NCBI RefSeq assembly: GCF_000203795.2
Contig: NW_006281110.1
Location: forward strand, 335,854-399,853
Direction of reading: 5' to 3'
Source of the DNA: Batrachochytrium dendrobatidis JAM81
Lineage: Eukaryota; Chytridiomycota; Chytridiomycetes; Rhizophydiales
Length of the DNA: 64,000 bases
The position numbers were made by a program, and so were the translations under genes. This document shows positions 11,718 to 22,539 of this stretch, piece after piece; position 1 is the first letter of the stretch; each line of letters opens with the position of its first letter. The notes below the pieces were generated by a model. That model saw only the letters and a program-made list of their open reading frames with translations, searched no databases and was not told the origin of the DNA.

Positions 11718-13166
11718 TTATTCATACACAGGTCGCTTGTAAAAGAAAATCATGGGTACACATAGTATCAAAAGAATAAATAATACTATGCATTCCCAGA
11801 ACCAACCACCAACATGGTATACCAATGATCCCACGATTGGGCCAAAAAGCAGTCCTCCAGAAAATGCTACATTGAAGAGAGAGTAGGTACGAGCAAATGC
11901 GCTACGTGGAACACATGCAGAGATCTCAGGCATCATAGGAGTCATACCAATTGACGAGATTGACATGGTGAATGTAATGAGAATAATCAAAAAGGAAACA
12001 ATGCCTTGATAGAGTGCAAGGAAAGGTGCAAGCACAGCACACACTGCAACACCAACACCCGATACAACACGGAATCCAAGTCTGTCATAAACATAGCCAG
12101 CAATCGGTGTACAAAATAAACTTGGGATCACCATACCCATAAATACCAACCCGATACGCTCGACATCGTATCCATACCTGTCACGTAGATGCAATGCAAG
12201 TGTAGATTCAAAAGCAGCAGTTGCACATCCCATGACAATGGTGACCAAACTGATGATAATGATGGGCGGAAGAGTAAGAATTTCCCAAAAGGTTTCGGGA
12301 GCTTTTCGAACTTTTGGAAGAGTTTCTGCAGTTTTGGCATCAGAAATGGACTTAACATGAACTGCCATTTCATTTTCCTCAGACTTTACCGCAGTCGAGT
12401 CAAAAGTCTCATCCAAGTCTGCAGCCTCTAAAGATGGCTTGCTAATTGGAAGCTCTACATATATGAGCATTACTATCAAATCAATCAATGTCAAGGAGCA
12501 ACAAAAGATAAAAGGAGCTTGGTATCCAACTCGAGTGTATAGTACAGCTCCGATAGGTGGACCAGCAAGCTGACCAGCTGCATAGGCACCATATATGATT
12601 CCCATTGCAGCTCCTAGATCGTTCGAATCATGTGTGTCGGCAACCAAGGCAAGACCAAGTGTCCAGACAGTACCAGTAGATATTCCCTGCAGTAATCGAC
12701 CAAGAGCAAGCACCCAAAAGGTTTTGGCAAACATGAACAGAAGGGTAGATGCAATTAGACCAACAAGACCAAATATCATAGGCAGTCGTCGGCCTTGAAG
12801 TTTGTCGCTGATAATACCAAGAACTGGCGACATGGTCATCAATCCAATCGAATAGCATGCCAGCAACCAACCAATATCGGTATCATGACCACCATACGAT
12901 TCAATAACCTGGGGAAGGACTGTTCAGGCATGACAAATAGTCCAAGTATAAGGGTTGTATTGTATCCATAAAGTAATTTTAATGTTAGCAATAAGAATCC
13001 AAATGATGAAATTTATCAGCGAAATAAACTTGCAGGACTATACTCCAACATGCATTGAGAATGCCTTACATGGAATAATGATGGTGTAGGCAGCCATATC
13101 AACAAATGAGCCTAAAGTCACCATCGCTACTGTTAATCGTTTCGATGAACGCCAGTGCACTGTCAT
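11718..13166 (-). CDS. MFS transporter, DHA1/vesicular amine transporter-like
   Basis: Two exons (13166-13070 and 12919-11718) join in phase 1 to give 432 residues. The join restores the first membrane helix (MAAYTIIIP followed by FLPQVIESYGG). The protein shows about 12 hydrophobic segments. The loop 2-3 motif is GIISDKLQGRRLPMIFG, and the antiporter-type motif C in TM5 is AGQLAGPPIGAVLYTRVG. This places it among drug/amine:H+ antiporters of the major facilitator superfamily, close to SLC18-type vesicular amine transporters. A charged central loop (about residues 200-240, rich in Glu and Asp) separates the two six-helix halves. The last helices contain FNVAFSGGLLFGPIVG. The substrate cannot be read from sequence. 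A MITE-like element lies 135 bp upstream of the start codon. Confidence 0.85.
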
Positions 13167-13300
13167 ATCGAGATTTAATGGCAAGATCACTTGAAAATAA
13201 AAATAGTCGGATAATGGTAAGCTTTATATAGCACGTGCTTTAGTATTAGCGGCCATTGAACAAAAGCTTGACTATATTGCGGTTATAAAAGCATAGAATT

Positions 13301-13802
13301 TACAATCGTATTCGTGTAGAATGAAATATTCGTATTTATCTATTTTGTCTTGGAATCATCAATGGCTATATATTCCTTGATTTTTTTTACTATAAATCAA
13401 CTGCTTCTTTGATAAACACTTTCAATTAGACGGTAGAACAATATCTATTGTATGATACAATTAAACTCGTTTTCAATTGAACCTTTTTTTAATCTGCTTT
13501 TTTTAAACCCACCCTTTTTGTCTTTTGGCATAGCCGTATACTGTCAGTCATCGGATTCATCCATTATGATCCGCATATTGAGTTTGACTGTTTTCAATCC
13601 AATTCATATTCTAAAATCACATGCACTTGCGTTCACGTTCAACAAGGTTGCACATTTCAGGAGTGCAACTATACATGTCAATCACCAAGAAATTAGTCAA
13701 CTAAAGGGTTTATAGAATAAAATGCTGTCCAGTAAACTGACTCCATGAGATTGTGCATTCTGACACTTGTTTAGTGCTTCGTTTTATACGAATACAGTTG
13801 TA
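13301..13802. mobile_element. MITE-like element, copy A
   Basis: Left end TACAATCGTATTCGTGTAGA at 13301 pairs with the inverted right end (reverse complement TACAACTGTATTCGTATAAA) ending at 13802. Both ends carry TA. The interior shares segments with other copies in this window, such as a stretch ending in ATTTCAGGAGTGCAACTATA and the right sub-terminal GTCCAGTAAACTGACTCCATG. No transposase is encoded. Confidence 0.7.
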
Positions 13803-13933
13803 ATAGTTGAAAAAATGATTGTATTTTTAAGCTTTTTAATGCAATAGCAAGCCAGTCAAAATCCAAACTGTTGGACTCAATCTACTACAATTACTATCAA
13901 ATTCATATAAACCATTTATTTGAATTAGCTTTA

Positions 13934-16900
13934 TCATAGATTATTGGTACTGCCAGTAGTATTGGCCTTGCTATTTGCTCCTTTGTCCTTGCGTATTGAT
14001 GGAAGCCATGATGGCCATGTACCACTCGAGTTGTTGTCTTTGGTTTTTCCACCAAGACTTGATGATGATCCTACTCCTTGTTGAAAAGCACTTTGATCTA
14101 CAACATCAGCAGTCATTGGTCCTTTGGTAATGTCTTCCCTAATAGGCACTTCCATATGGAGCGCAGGCAACGATGGTCGTTTGCCCTGCATAGATCCACC
14201 TATAAAGCTGCCCAACCCAAGTTTCTTGCCTGTCCACGCTAGTGTTGAATTATGTGGCACAGATGGAAAGGTGTCTTCTTTCACGACATGTCCACTGCTC
14301 GTTGTTCGAGTACTTAGCTGTTGCTGTAGTTCTGCCTGATTCATCAATTGGGTCTGCAGTGCCTGGTTAAACAAATGTAAATCTGCATTTCCGTGTTTTG
14401 TCAACTCACCCGGCAAGTCGGTGTGTTGATCAATACTTCCATGGGTGCTGTCTTCGTCCTTGACTAGCTCTTGTGATGCTAGAATATGAACTTGTACTGG
14501 AATATTTGGATCTTTGACTTCTGTTGCTAATGCATGCGTATTTATAGGTTGAGAATGTTCGTCATTGCTTGTGGAGTGTGTTGATGTCTTTTCGGTTTGA
14601 GAAATCCAAGTCTCGGGCATAATAGTCTTGAGAACTTGATTCGAGTCAAAGTCTACAGCTGTAAACAGATAAAAATAGCCTGTCCCAAACAAATTAGAAT
14701 CTCCAAAATACTGGAATAGATCTGCTTCTTCTATAATCTATATGTTCAACAATACATGAACAATCATCATAACAACATATATTGAGTATCAAGTATAATA
14801 GATTGAATACATTTATAAACGTTAGTGTCAAATACAATCAACACTAGGTGGTGTTCAACAAGGCCATATACAACACATCATTGAACGTACTCTGACATCA
14901 TCATCATCAAATAGCATCCATTGATTTTCGCTCTTAATTAATGCTACATAGTGTCCAGATTGTGGACTACTGTTTACATAAACCAACACATTTCACGTCA
15001 AAATGTTCAGCGAGGTATAGTACAGCGTATATACAGCCAAGTGTTATTCAATCTATAGATTTACACACAAACCTTCCAATATGTACAACTACACCATGCA
15101 ATTGATATAGCCGATCAGCATTTTCTGCACCGTCAGCCTATTGAAAACCCATATCAGTGCCATGTTTTGATACTGTATACGTATTTTCATAACGACTTAC
15201 TAACCGTATTAAATAAACGAAGCTCCAAAGGAAAAGAAACTTGGTATGATAGTTTTGAGTATCGACCCAATTGCTCTTGAAATTTGAATCTTTTCAAATG
15301 AACGGCAAGAACATTGGGTAGTCGCTTAATCTTCATCCTACAATCAGATTGAAAAACGGTTACAAAGTAGTCATATTTACATAGAGCTAATCTATTATTT
15401 ACCTTTTTTCAGCTTCTTGAAGACTATTACAAGTATCACAAAAAAACTTATTTTTGCCATACAACACTTCGGATGATGAAAAATTGCGTAGACAAGAAGA
15501 TATGGACGAGTGCTGATCAATATCAATTGACAGATCCAAAAATGATTCGACACGATTTGTAATCTAACAAGCGCATACACACATGTAGACAGTAGGTAAA
15601 ATAGTACATACAGTATTTATAATTTTCAATAATGATGTATACTCCACAATGCCAACTTACACTTTCACAATTCAAGCATTTAGTTTCGTTTGTCAACTGA
15701 CCCTCAAATAAAGCATGTATCCAAGTGGGTGCAGTTTGTTCCTTGACTAAAGTAAACAAATACACATATTGAATATTGGCATGCTATTATAGAGCAATGG
15801 ACTTGCAAAAAATAAGCATATCTTGTTATTTGAATGCACAGAGTCAAACTTGCCTTTTGAATTTGGAAGAATTGGAAGATGCAACGTCTTGAATGCATCC
15901 ACCATTTCTGTTTTTTGATTCAAAAGAATCTCTGCAATGGCATTCAACAGATAATTGAACATTTCATGTGCGTCTTGTTGCATGGTGTTATTAAACAGCT
16001 CTAAATGCATGTCATCATTGGAGTGTCAGTACACGACTGTATGATATACTTTAAAACTAGTCAAACTGACCATTTTCTTCTTTAAGTTTTGATATAAAGT
16101 ATCTTGGAGAAAAGACACCTGTTCGCTTTTTTTGTGTTGAAATAGCAACAAACAACTCTTGCATGGCGTGCAAGATTGAGTTTTGAGCATTTTCACTATA
16201 TGGCAGTTTTTTGACCACAGAAGCAATACGAGTTCCTGTCCAAATACCGCGTTCAGACGTAACAGTTCCAGAAGGTTGAGGCACTCCAGACACTGCATTA
16301 TGAGTTCCTGTAGGTACAGAAGCAGATGTTCCAGATTGTGCAACAGAAGCAGCAGATGACGGTATAGATGGTTGAGCTGATGATGGAGTAAGTGCAGATG
16401 TGGGTGTATTGACAGAAGCCGTACTTGAATGTGTATTCATTGCCAAAGTAGAATGATTTTGCAAATTAAATAGCTCTACTGTTGCAGTGCCTTTATAAGG
16501 AGACTCTCCTGTAGTTTTAGAGTCTTGATCTGTTTGGTCCTTGTATGAATGCGATTCTAGAGCACTTGTGCGTGATGAATGCAAACAAGACAGATCCAGC
16601 TGTTCTGTCATGGCAGCCAATTGACACGCAGACTCGGGAAAGTTATAGCACACAACACAGTTCCGAAATGGTTTACAAAAATAAAGGACTTGCAATACTG
16701 AATTGCAATAGCAGGTGTTTCCAAACTATGGGTTGATGCAGTGTTGTTGAAAAGTGGAGTGTCGGATCATATGCACAAAGTAATCCAAAAGATTTAAAAT
16801 AGTGAGCCAAGTGATTACTAGATGAATAGGACAGTCCAATCAATTGACGTTGGATCAGAGGCTTTTGAATATTTGAATGTAGCTGATGAAAATACATACA

Positions 16901-17047
16901 TTCTCGAATCCATAGTATCGCTCCTCACCGCAGAGTTGATTTTCGGAGATTTCGCTAGTGGAGATCCCTTTGTTCTATTATAGATACAGTATAAGTAAAT
17001 ACATGGACAAGTGTAACATATGATGGAGCCAAGTTTAAGATTGTCAT
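13934..17047 (-). CDS. Ubiquitin carboxyl-terminal hydrolase, USP12/USP46 (Ubp9/13) type
   Basis: Nine coding exons are clear: 16974-16900, 16725-16071, 16000-15854, 15746-15661, 15563-15403, 15337-15205, 15137-15073, 14969-14891 and 14737-13934 (735 codons). The catalytic Cys box is [12 protein letters not shown], followed by [20 protein letters not shown], the zinc-binding CLNCES and CDTC pairs, [10 protein letters not shown], the catalytic His in [10 protein letters not shown] and the WMLFDDDDV strand. This order and wording is that of USP12/46, deubiquitinases activated by WDR48/WDR20 partners. Two additions stand out: a Ser/Thr-rich insert of about 130 residues between the Cys box and QQDAHE, and a disordered C-terminal tail of about 240 residues. 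The intron after 15854 has a GC donor. The start is not certain: a short exon 17047-17018 ([10 protein letters not shown]) is the best candidate but uses a weak GTTACA donor. Confidence 0.88.
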
Positions 17048-17270
17048 TTGAAAGAATCCATAGCTGGACAGATATCCAAAGGGCTAAATTGGAACCAAAA
17101 TAAAGCCAAGTATAAAACATTGCACTTGTCTAAAGATATCTTATTGATAGACCAAGTGAGGATAGGAAGGAGTAGAGGGGATCTTGAAATGGAAGAAGTA
17201 GATGAACAACACAACCAAACTAGAGCCTGGTAGAGAATCCAGTTACCAACGTGGTAATGAACGATTTCAG

Positions 17271-17314
17271 ATTCAAGCAGTACGCATGCTGTTGCGCTTG
17301 CATACTGCTTGAAT
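17271..17314. repeat. Hairpin-forming inverted repeat
   Basis: Arms of 19 bp (ATTCAAGCAGTACGCATGC and its near-complement at 17296-17314) with two mismatches flank a 6-bp loop. It lies upstream of the USP gene in a gene-free stretch and does not resemble the MITE ends. Confidence 0.6.
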
Positions 17315-17707
17315 TGTTCAAGATATTAAATAGCAGTAGATTAACTATATGCAATAGTAAGACACTCGAGTGTCATGACAGCACATGAACATAGAATGAC
17401 ATGTGCAATACACCAACCATGCCATTAATCCATCGCAAGAACGACATTGTAATGCTCAACAGTTTTTGAATTCAAGTCAAAGTTTGACGCCGAGTTTCAA
17501 CCTGCAGTTGACTAAATATCTGTTACGCTAGCCTGGTGTTGATGAACAAACTGATTGGCTTTTTCAAGACTGATGAGATACGATTGGATTGATTTGACAA
17601 GATGTTTCCTGTTGGAATTGTTACTTTTTCAAGTCAAATTGTTGCTAAACTGGCAATTCTATCACATTTCACAAACACTAGAAACTGACTTGTTTTCCAA
17701 GTCTATT

Positions 17708-17905
17708 TTAAATAAAATTCACGTAAAATGACACTTTTCTGTAATGATTGTCTTGGAATAAATAATTATTGAATATTCGTTGTTGTTGATTTCTTTTTAT
17801 TGAAACTCTATTTTAATATCAGATACGCTCTAGTTTAACATATCTCAAGACTGTTTATCATGTATTCCGACATTCAGTGTTTCATTTTACGTGAATAGGA
17901 TTGTA
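17708..17905. mobile_element. MITE-like element, copy B (short)
   Basis: ATTCACGTAAAATGACAC at 17717 and the inverted TTCATTTTACGTGAATAGGA ending in TTGTA at 17905 form inverted ends of the family. The extreme left end is degraded (TTAAATAAA in place of TACAATYYT). At about 200 bp it is the shortest copy and has probably lost the centre. The rest of the 17048-18222 gap shows no gene. Confidence 0.6.
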
Positions 17906-18222
17906 AATGTCTAATAACTAGACTCGGTCACACCATGTCCATTCTTTTGAATTTTACCAATCTGGCTTGACAAACTATGATGTTGGACAAGGCATCAGTA
18001 TTATAACCCATACACTCAAGTAGACTTTACAAAGTCAAAGCAGGCTAATTGCTACAGTAATACTGACTCAACAAGCAGTGGATGGTTATGTCGACAACTT
18101 TCATGGATTGTGGCGTGTTAATCTTGATTTAGACCCACGGTATATCTGAAGACCAAATCCACTCCAGTCGCCCGCTTTACTGTTTTAATTTAAACTCTAT
18201 CAACTCTACCCACCACTCAACA

Positions 18223-20557
18223 ATGTCAGAAGATACCCGCCAAAAAAAGAAACGAGACGAGCAGCACTTGAAGCTTATTCAGGAGATACTGGCTTTGCCA
18301 GATAATCAAAATTGTGCAGATTGTGGTGCTCGTGGTAGGAAATGACTGAAAATCTTGCTAAAGTATACTAAAATCATTGTCAAGTAGCCTGATTTACTTT
18401 GAATTTGGGTCCACGACATTTTATAGCTCCTCGCTGGACTTCGGTCAATATTGGCTGCTTTCTTTGTAAGCATACCAAACCATCACAATACAACTGTATA
18501 TAGTAATGATCTCATCATAATTTATTTTTATACCAAGGCATTCGTTGCGCTGGTCTTCATCGCAAACTCGGAACACATATAACCAAGATTAAATCCACGA
18601 CACTAGACACGTGGTCTGCTGAACAGATCGAGGTACTTTTGCTTTGTAATTTTGCATTATATATGCAAGAGTCAATGTACACCATCCGTGTGTATGTTCA
18701 TGCCAGATTGCCTGACCAAATCCATAATGAATGAAATTAGTTTGTTCGTAGCATGGGCAATCGCAAAGTGAATGAATACTATCTATCTCGACGAAATGCT
18801 CCCGTGTTTAATATCAATGATGATAGGTAGACAATGCATTTCTTCAAGATATATTATTTATGAGTGGATGAGTACTAACAGACTTTATTTAGGGAAATGG
18901 AAACATATCTTCGTCAAAAGTATGAAAAGAAATCTTATTGCGTCGATGGACCAGTAAGTTTCGATGTTTGATACTGCGTTGATCATACTACAATCCTGTT
19001 GTGCATACACTAATCCTGAGCTATATAGGATCCACAACAGCAACTAGTTCAACAAAAGAAACAAGCGCAACCCCAGAGCTTTGAAGTTCCTCTTCCATCA
19101 ACTCGAACAAAAACAGTCCAGTTTCTCGGGGCCAACACCAACAACGCGCTTGGATCAACTCAACAAAACCAACGTCAATCTATTGATGCCAATGATCAGC
19201 TAGTCCAACAGCTTCGGCAAATGGGTTTTGAAAATAATGAGCACAATCAAAGTGCGCTCATGATTACTGATCGCAACATCGACCAGGCAATTAGCTTACT
19301 GTTGGAATGGGGTAGTAACAGTCGCAAGGCATCCAATTCTTCTGCCAAGGATATACCTGCTGCTAATTCATCCAATTCAACAGTTAAAAGTATCAATAAC
19401 TCTCAAGCTCAAACTCAGTTGAATACTAATCATGCTGTTCCCAATGCATTAAAAAATGTCGATCTGCTTGGAGATTTGTTTGGAAACACTATCGAGAGTA
19501 CAATGACCACTTCACAATGGATGCCAAATCAGAATCTTGGTGGTCAAAATAATCCATTTGGATTTAGCTATCAGCTTGATCAGGGTCAAAATGAATCTAA
19601 CAGATATCAGTATAATCTTCAAGCTCAACAACATCAGGCACAGTTGTTACAAACTCAACAGGCTCAAATTCAAGCTCAGATTCAAGCTCAACAGAATCAA
19701 CAAAATCAGATTCAATATCAACAAGCCCAACAGAGTCAACAAGCTCAGATTCAAGCCCAACAGAATCAACAAAATCAGATTCAATATCAACAAGCCCAAC
19801 AAGCCCAACAAGCTCAGATTCAAGCCCAACAGAATCAACATAATCAGATTCAAGCCCAACAAAATCAACAAAACCAGATCCAAGCTCAACTTCAACAGCC
19901 TCAAAAAAGTCAAAGTCAGCAATCTCAAATGCAATCAAATCAAACTCAACTCCTGTTTAGCCAGATTCAATTTAATCCAGAGACTCAATTTCAACAACAG
20001 AATATGCAATCAGCATTTCAACCACTACAACCTCAATCAATTCAAGCTCCACAACAGCAATCAAAAAGTGTTGCAAAGAGCTCCATCATGTCTTTGTATG
20101 GACAGTCTCAGCCGATCCAGCAACAGTTTCAAGAATTCGAATTTTCCAATCAACAGCCTACAGGAACGTATGGTAACTATGGACAACAAACAACTCAGCC
20201 GCAACCTCAGAGCATTCTTGGTACTGTTCGCGTAAACCCTTACATTCAAAGCCAGCAGCAATCTCAGCAAATGCACTACCAACAACAGTCACAAGCAGGA
20301 CTTTCTTATGCAAATGTAAGTTGAAAATTTAACTTTTATGAAAACCAACTTGTAATGAACACGATAGCTGACATGTGTATACCCTAACACAATTATAGCC
20401 GTTCAATACAGCCAATATCCCACGTAGCGGAGCGGCTAATCAGACACAGGATTCCATGATGGGTGATTTATTTAAACCTCAATCTCAGCAGCCAGCACAT
20501 ATCATGCAGAATGCCAAACCCGATCTTTTTGCAGATCTTGCATTCATCAGAAAATAA
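18223..20557 (+). CDS. ArfGAP zinc-finger protein with UBA domain and Gln-rich tail (GTS1-like)
   Basis: Seven exons (18223-18334, 18427-18465, 18538-18632, 18741-18826, 18893-18953, 19029-20315, 20399-20557) give 612 residues in frame. Residues about 10-130 are an ArfGAP domain: CADCGARAPRW, then CIRCAGLHRKLGTHITKIKS completing the CX2C...CX2C zinc finger with the catalytic-type Arg, then LDTWSAEQIE and NRKVNEYYLSR. A UBA domain follows (QLVQQLRQMGFENN ... NIDQAISLLLE, about residues 185-225). The remainder is strongly Gln-rich, with QAQQNQQNQIQ-type repeats in the middle. ArfGAP plus UBA plus poly-Gln is the layout of yeast Gts1, so a role in Arf GTPase control and endocytic traffic is likely. 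The Gln-rich part has prion-like composition. Confidence 0.9.
19620..20075 (+). repeat. Gln-rich coding repeats
   Basis: Imperfect tandem CAA/CAG-rich repeats with a recurring 60-70 bp pattern (CARGCYCARATTCARGCYCA and AATCAACAAAATCAGATTCA) encode the low-complexity tail of the ArfGAP protein. Two neighbouring units around 19690-19750 and 19755-19815 are nearly identical. Confidence 0.8.
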
Positions 20558-21036
20558 ACCCAAGACCAAATTAACAATTTTTTGAATATCAATCAGCGTA
20601 TTGCAGATATCGACAGTGAGAGGAATCATATTTTTTGGTTAATAAAAACCTCCATGTCTCGACCACTTTGATAGCATCAAGCATATTGCTGTATTTCCGT
20701 TTGTAAAACTGCACAATCGGTTTAGGTTAGCATACACTAGATAGAATGCTGAATATCGCATGAGGCCCAAATGAGAAGTATTGTTTTATATTCAATTGAG
20801 ATGAGTAGCAGATCGTTTAGCAAAGTAACCGCGATATATGAAATACGAGCAACAGATTCTTCTGCCATTCAAATCAATAATTTATTGGCATTTACAAAGA
20901 ATAACAAATGGTTGAATGAATTTGAGCATCCTTTCAAACACGTGATACACACCGATGATTATCAACATTCATTTTATTTCATTCCTTCATTCTCGTCCTG
21001 CTTGTCGCTAGCTGTAAAACTTGCAGTATTCTGATC
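20558..21036. other. Intergenic, no gene seen
   Basis: This is the spacer between two co-oriented genes and must contain the 3' region of the ArfGAP gene and the promoter of the exonuclease gene. The 87-codon open frame at 20771 has no coding character. Confidence 0.45.
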
Positions 21037-22397
21037 ATGGTCAAACTGTCATCTAATTGGAAAGCTTTGTCCAAGGTAAATCAGCCCCGAACTTGATTCA
21101 TTATACGAAAAATGAATTTTTATATTGACTGTTTTGCATAGATATTGAAAAAAAAGCAGCCTGTTGCCAACACTGCCAAGGTTCAGCATACCGACTCTAA
21201 ACCGAACCCCAGTGCTATTGAAGCCAAGACTGTTGATGATCTTAAACTAGAACCTGTGAAACCATTGATTCCCGAAACAGCAACTTGTACAAGGTGTGTC
21301 AGTCTAATATTCTAATTCATGATGCTTTGGCAACCTGTAAATTAATTTTTGTATTTCGACAGCAAGCCTAATGAAACTAGACTAAACGCCGAGCTTATCT
21401 TTGATCATACTGTCCAGAATGAAACCTCTGATACGATAAAAATGCATATGGATATTCTCAATAAAATCATGGACTCTGGAGAATCCTTACTTGGACTACC
21501 CTCTGATGATGAAGCTGATGATGGCAGTACTGCTAAACCAGCTATTCGAAAACGCAAGCATGTTCCAGTGCCCAGTCAAAAGTCTCAAGTAAAAGAAAAT
21601 AGTCGTGTTTCTGCGAATGAAACAGATGCAGTAAATCAAGGTACTGGTAAGCGACAAAAGATGGAATCAAAGACAGCAAAAGAGGAAATTTATGGCCAAA
21701 CAAAGTAAGCAATTCAAGATTTAGAGCTGTGCTCGCATAAACATGCATTTTCAAAGTAGTATAATAACCTTTATATTGTTTACAGAATTGGAAAATATGT
21801 TGCAATCGATTGCGAAATGGTGGGTGTAGGATTGAAGGGCTCTCAGTCCATGCTTGCCCGAGTTAGCATTGTCAATTATCACGGTCATGTCATTTTAGAC
21901 GAGTTTGTTCTTCCTGAAGAGGATGTGACGGATTATAGAACTAAATATAGCGGAATTCGCCCAGCACTTCTCAAAAGCAAAGGTACGGCGCTTACATAGC
22001 TCCAAACAGTGCCATAATACTGTTCTACTCATGATTTTTAATTCTATATTGCGTGTTTTTTCACTATAACTTGCTTATAGGTCGAGCATTCAAAGAAGTA
22101 CAGCAGAAAGTTGCAGATATTCTTAAAGATCGAATAGTTATTGGACATGCAGTCAAGCACGACTTTGAAGCACTTATGCTAACCCATCCATCGCGTTCGA
22201 TTCGAGATACCTCTACATACAAGCCATTCCGCAACCCAAAAACAAATTCAATCCAGTCACTAAAGAAATTAGCTGCAGAGTATCTAGGACTGTCTATTCA
22301 AAATAATGAGCATTCATCAGTAGAAGATGCGCAGGCAACCATGAAGCTATATCATTTACACCGAGCTGATTGGGAGCGACAGCTTCAGCGGGCTTGA
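21037..22397 (+). CDS. REXO4: RNA exonuclease 4-like DEDDh 3'-5' exonuclease
   Basis: Five exons (21037-21075, 21142-21293, 21363-21704, 21786-21982, 22081-22397) give 348 residues in frame. The N-terminal half is Lys/Ser-rich and charged, typical of a nucleolar tail. The C-terminal half is the exonuclease: Exo [13 protein letters not shown], Exo [15 protein letters not shown] and Exo [17 protein letters not shown] supply the DEDDh residues. [19 protein letters not shown] between Exo I and II is characteristic of the Rex4/ISG20 group. Yeast Rex4 acts in pre-rRNA processing; the same role is inferred here. The next gene on the minus strand ends only 142 bp downstream, so the two are convergent. 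Confidence 0.9.
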
Positions 22398-22539
22398 AGC
22401 ACTGGTAGCTCAGCAATCTTTGGTAAAGCATTATAGCTTGGATGCGTTCACTTTTGAGTTGATTGTCCTTTTCGTTTAAAAGCATCATGACAACAATATA
22501 AAATATTACCCAAAACTCATCAATTTTTAATTTTGACTA

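Noticed and set aside
13452..13715. An 87-codon open frame between the MFS and USP genes
   Set aside because: It lies inside MITE copy A and has no coding character.
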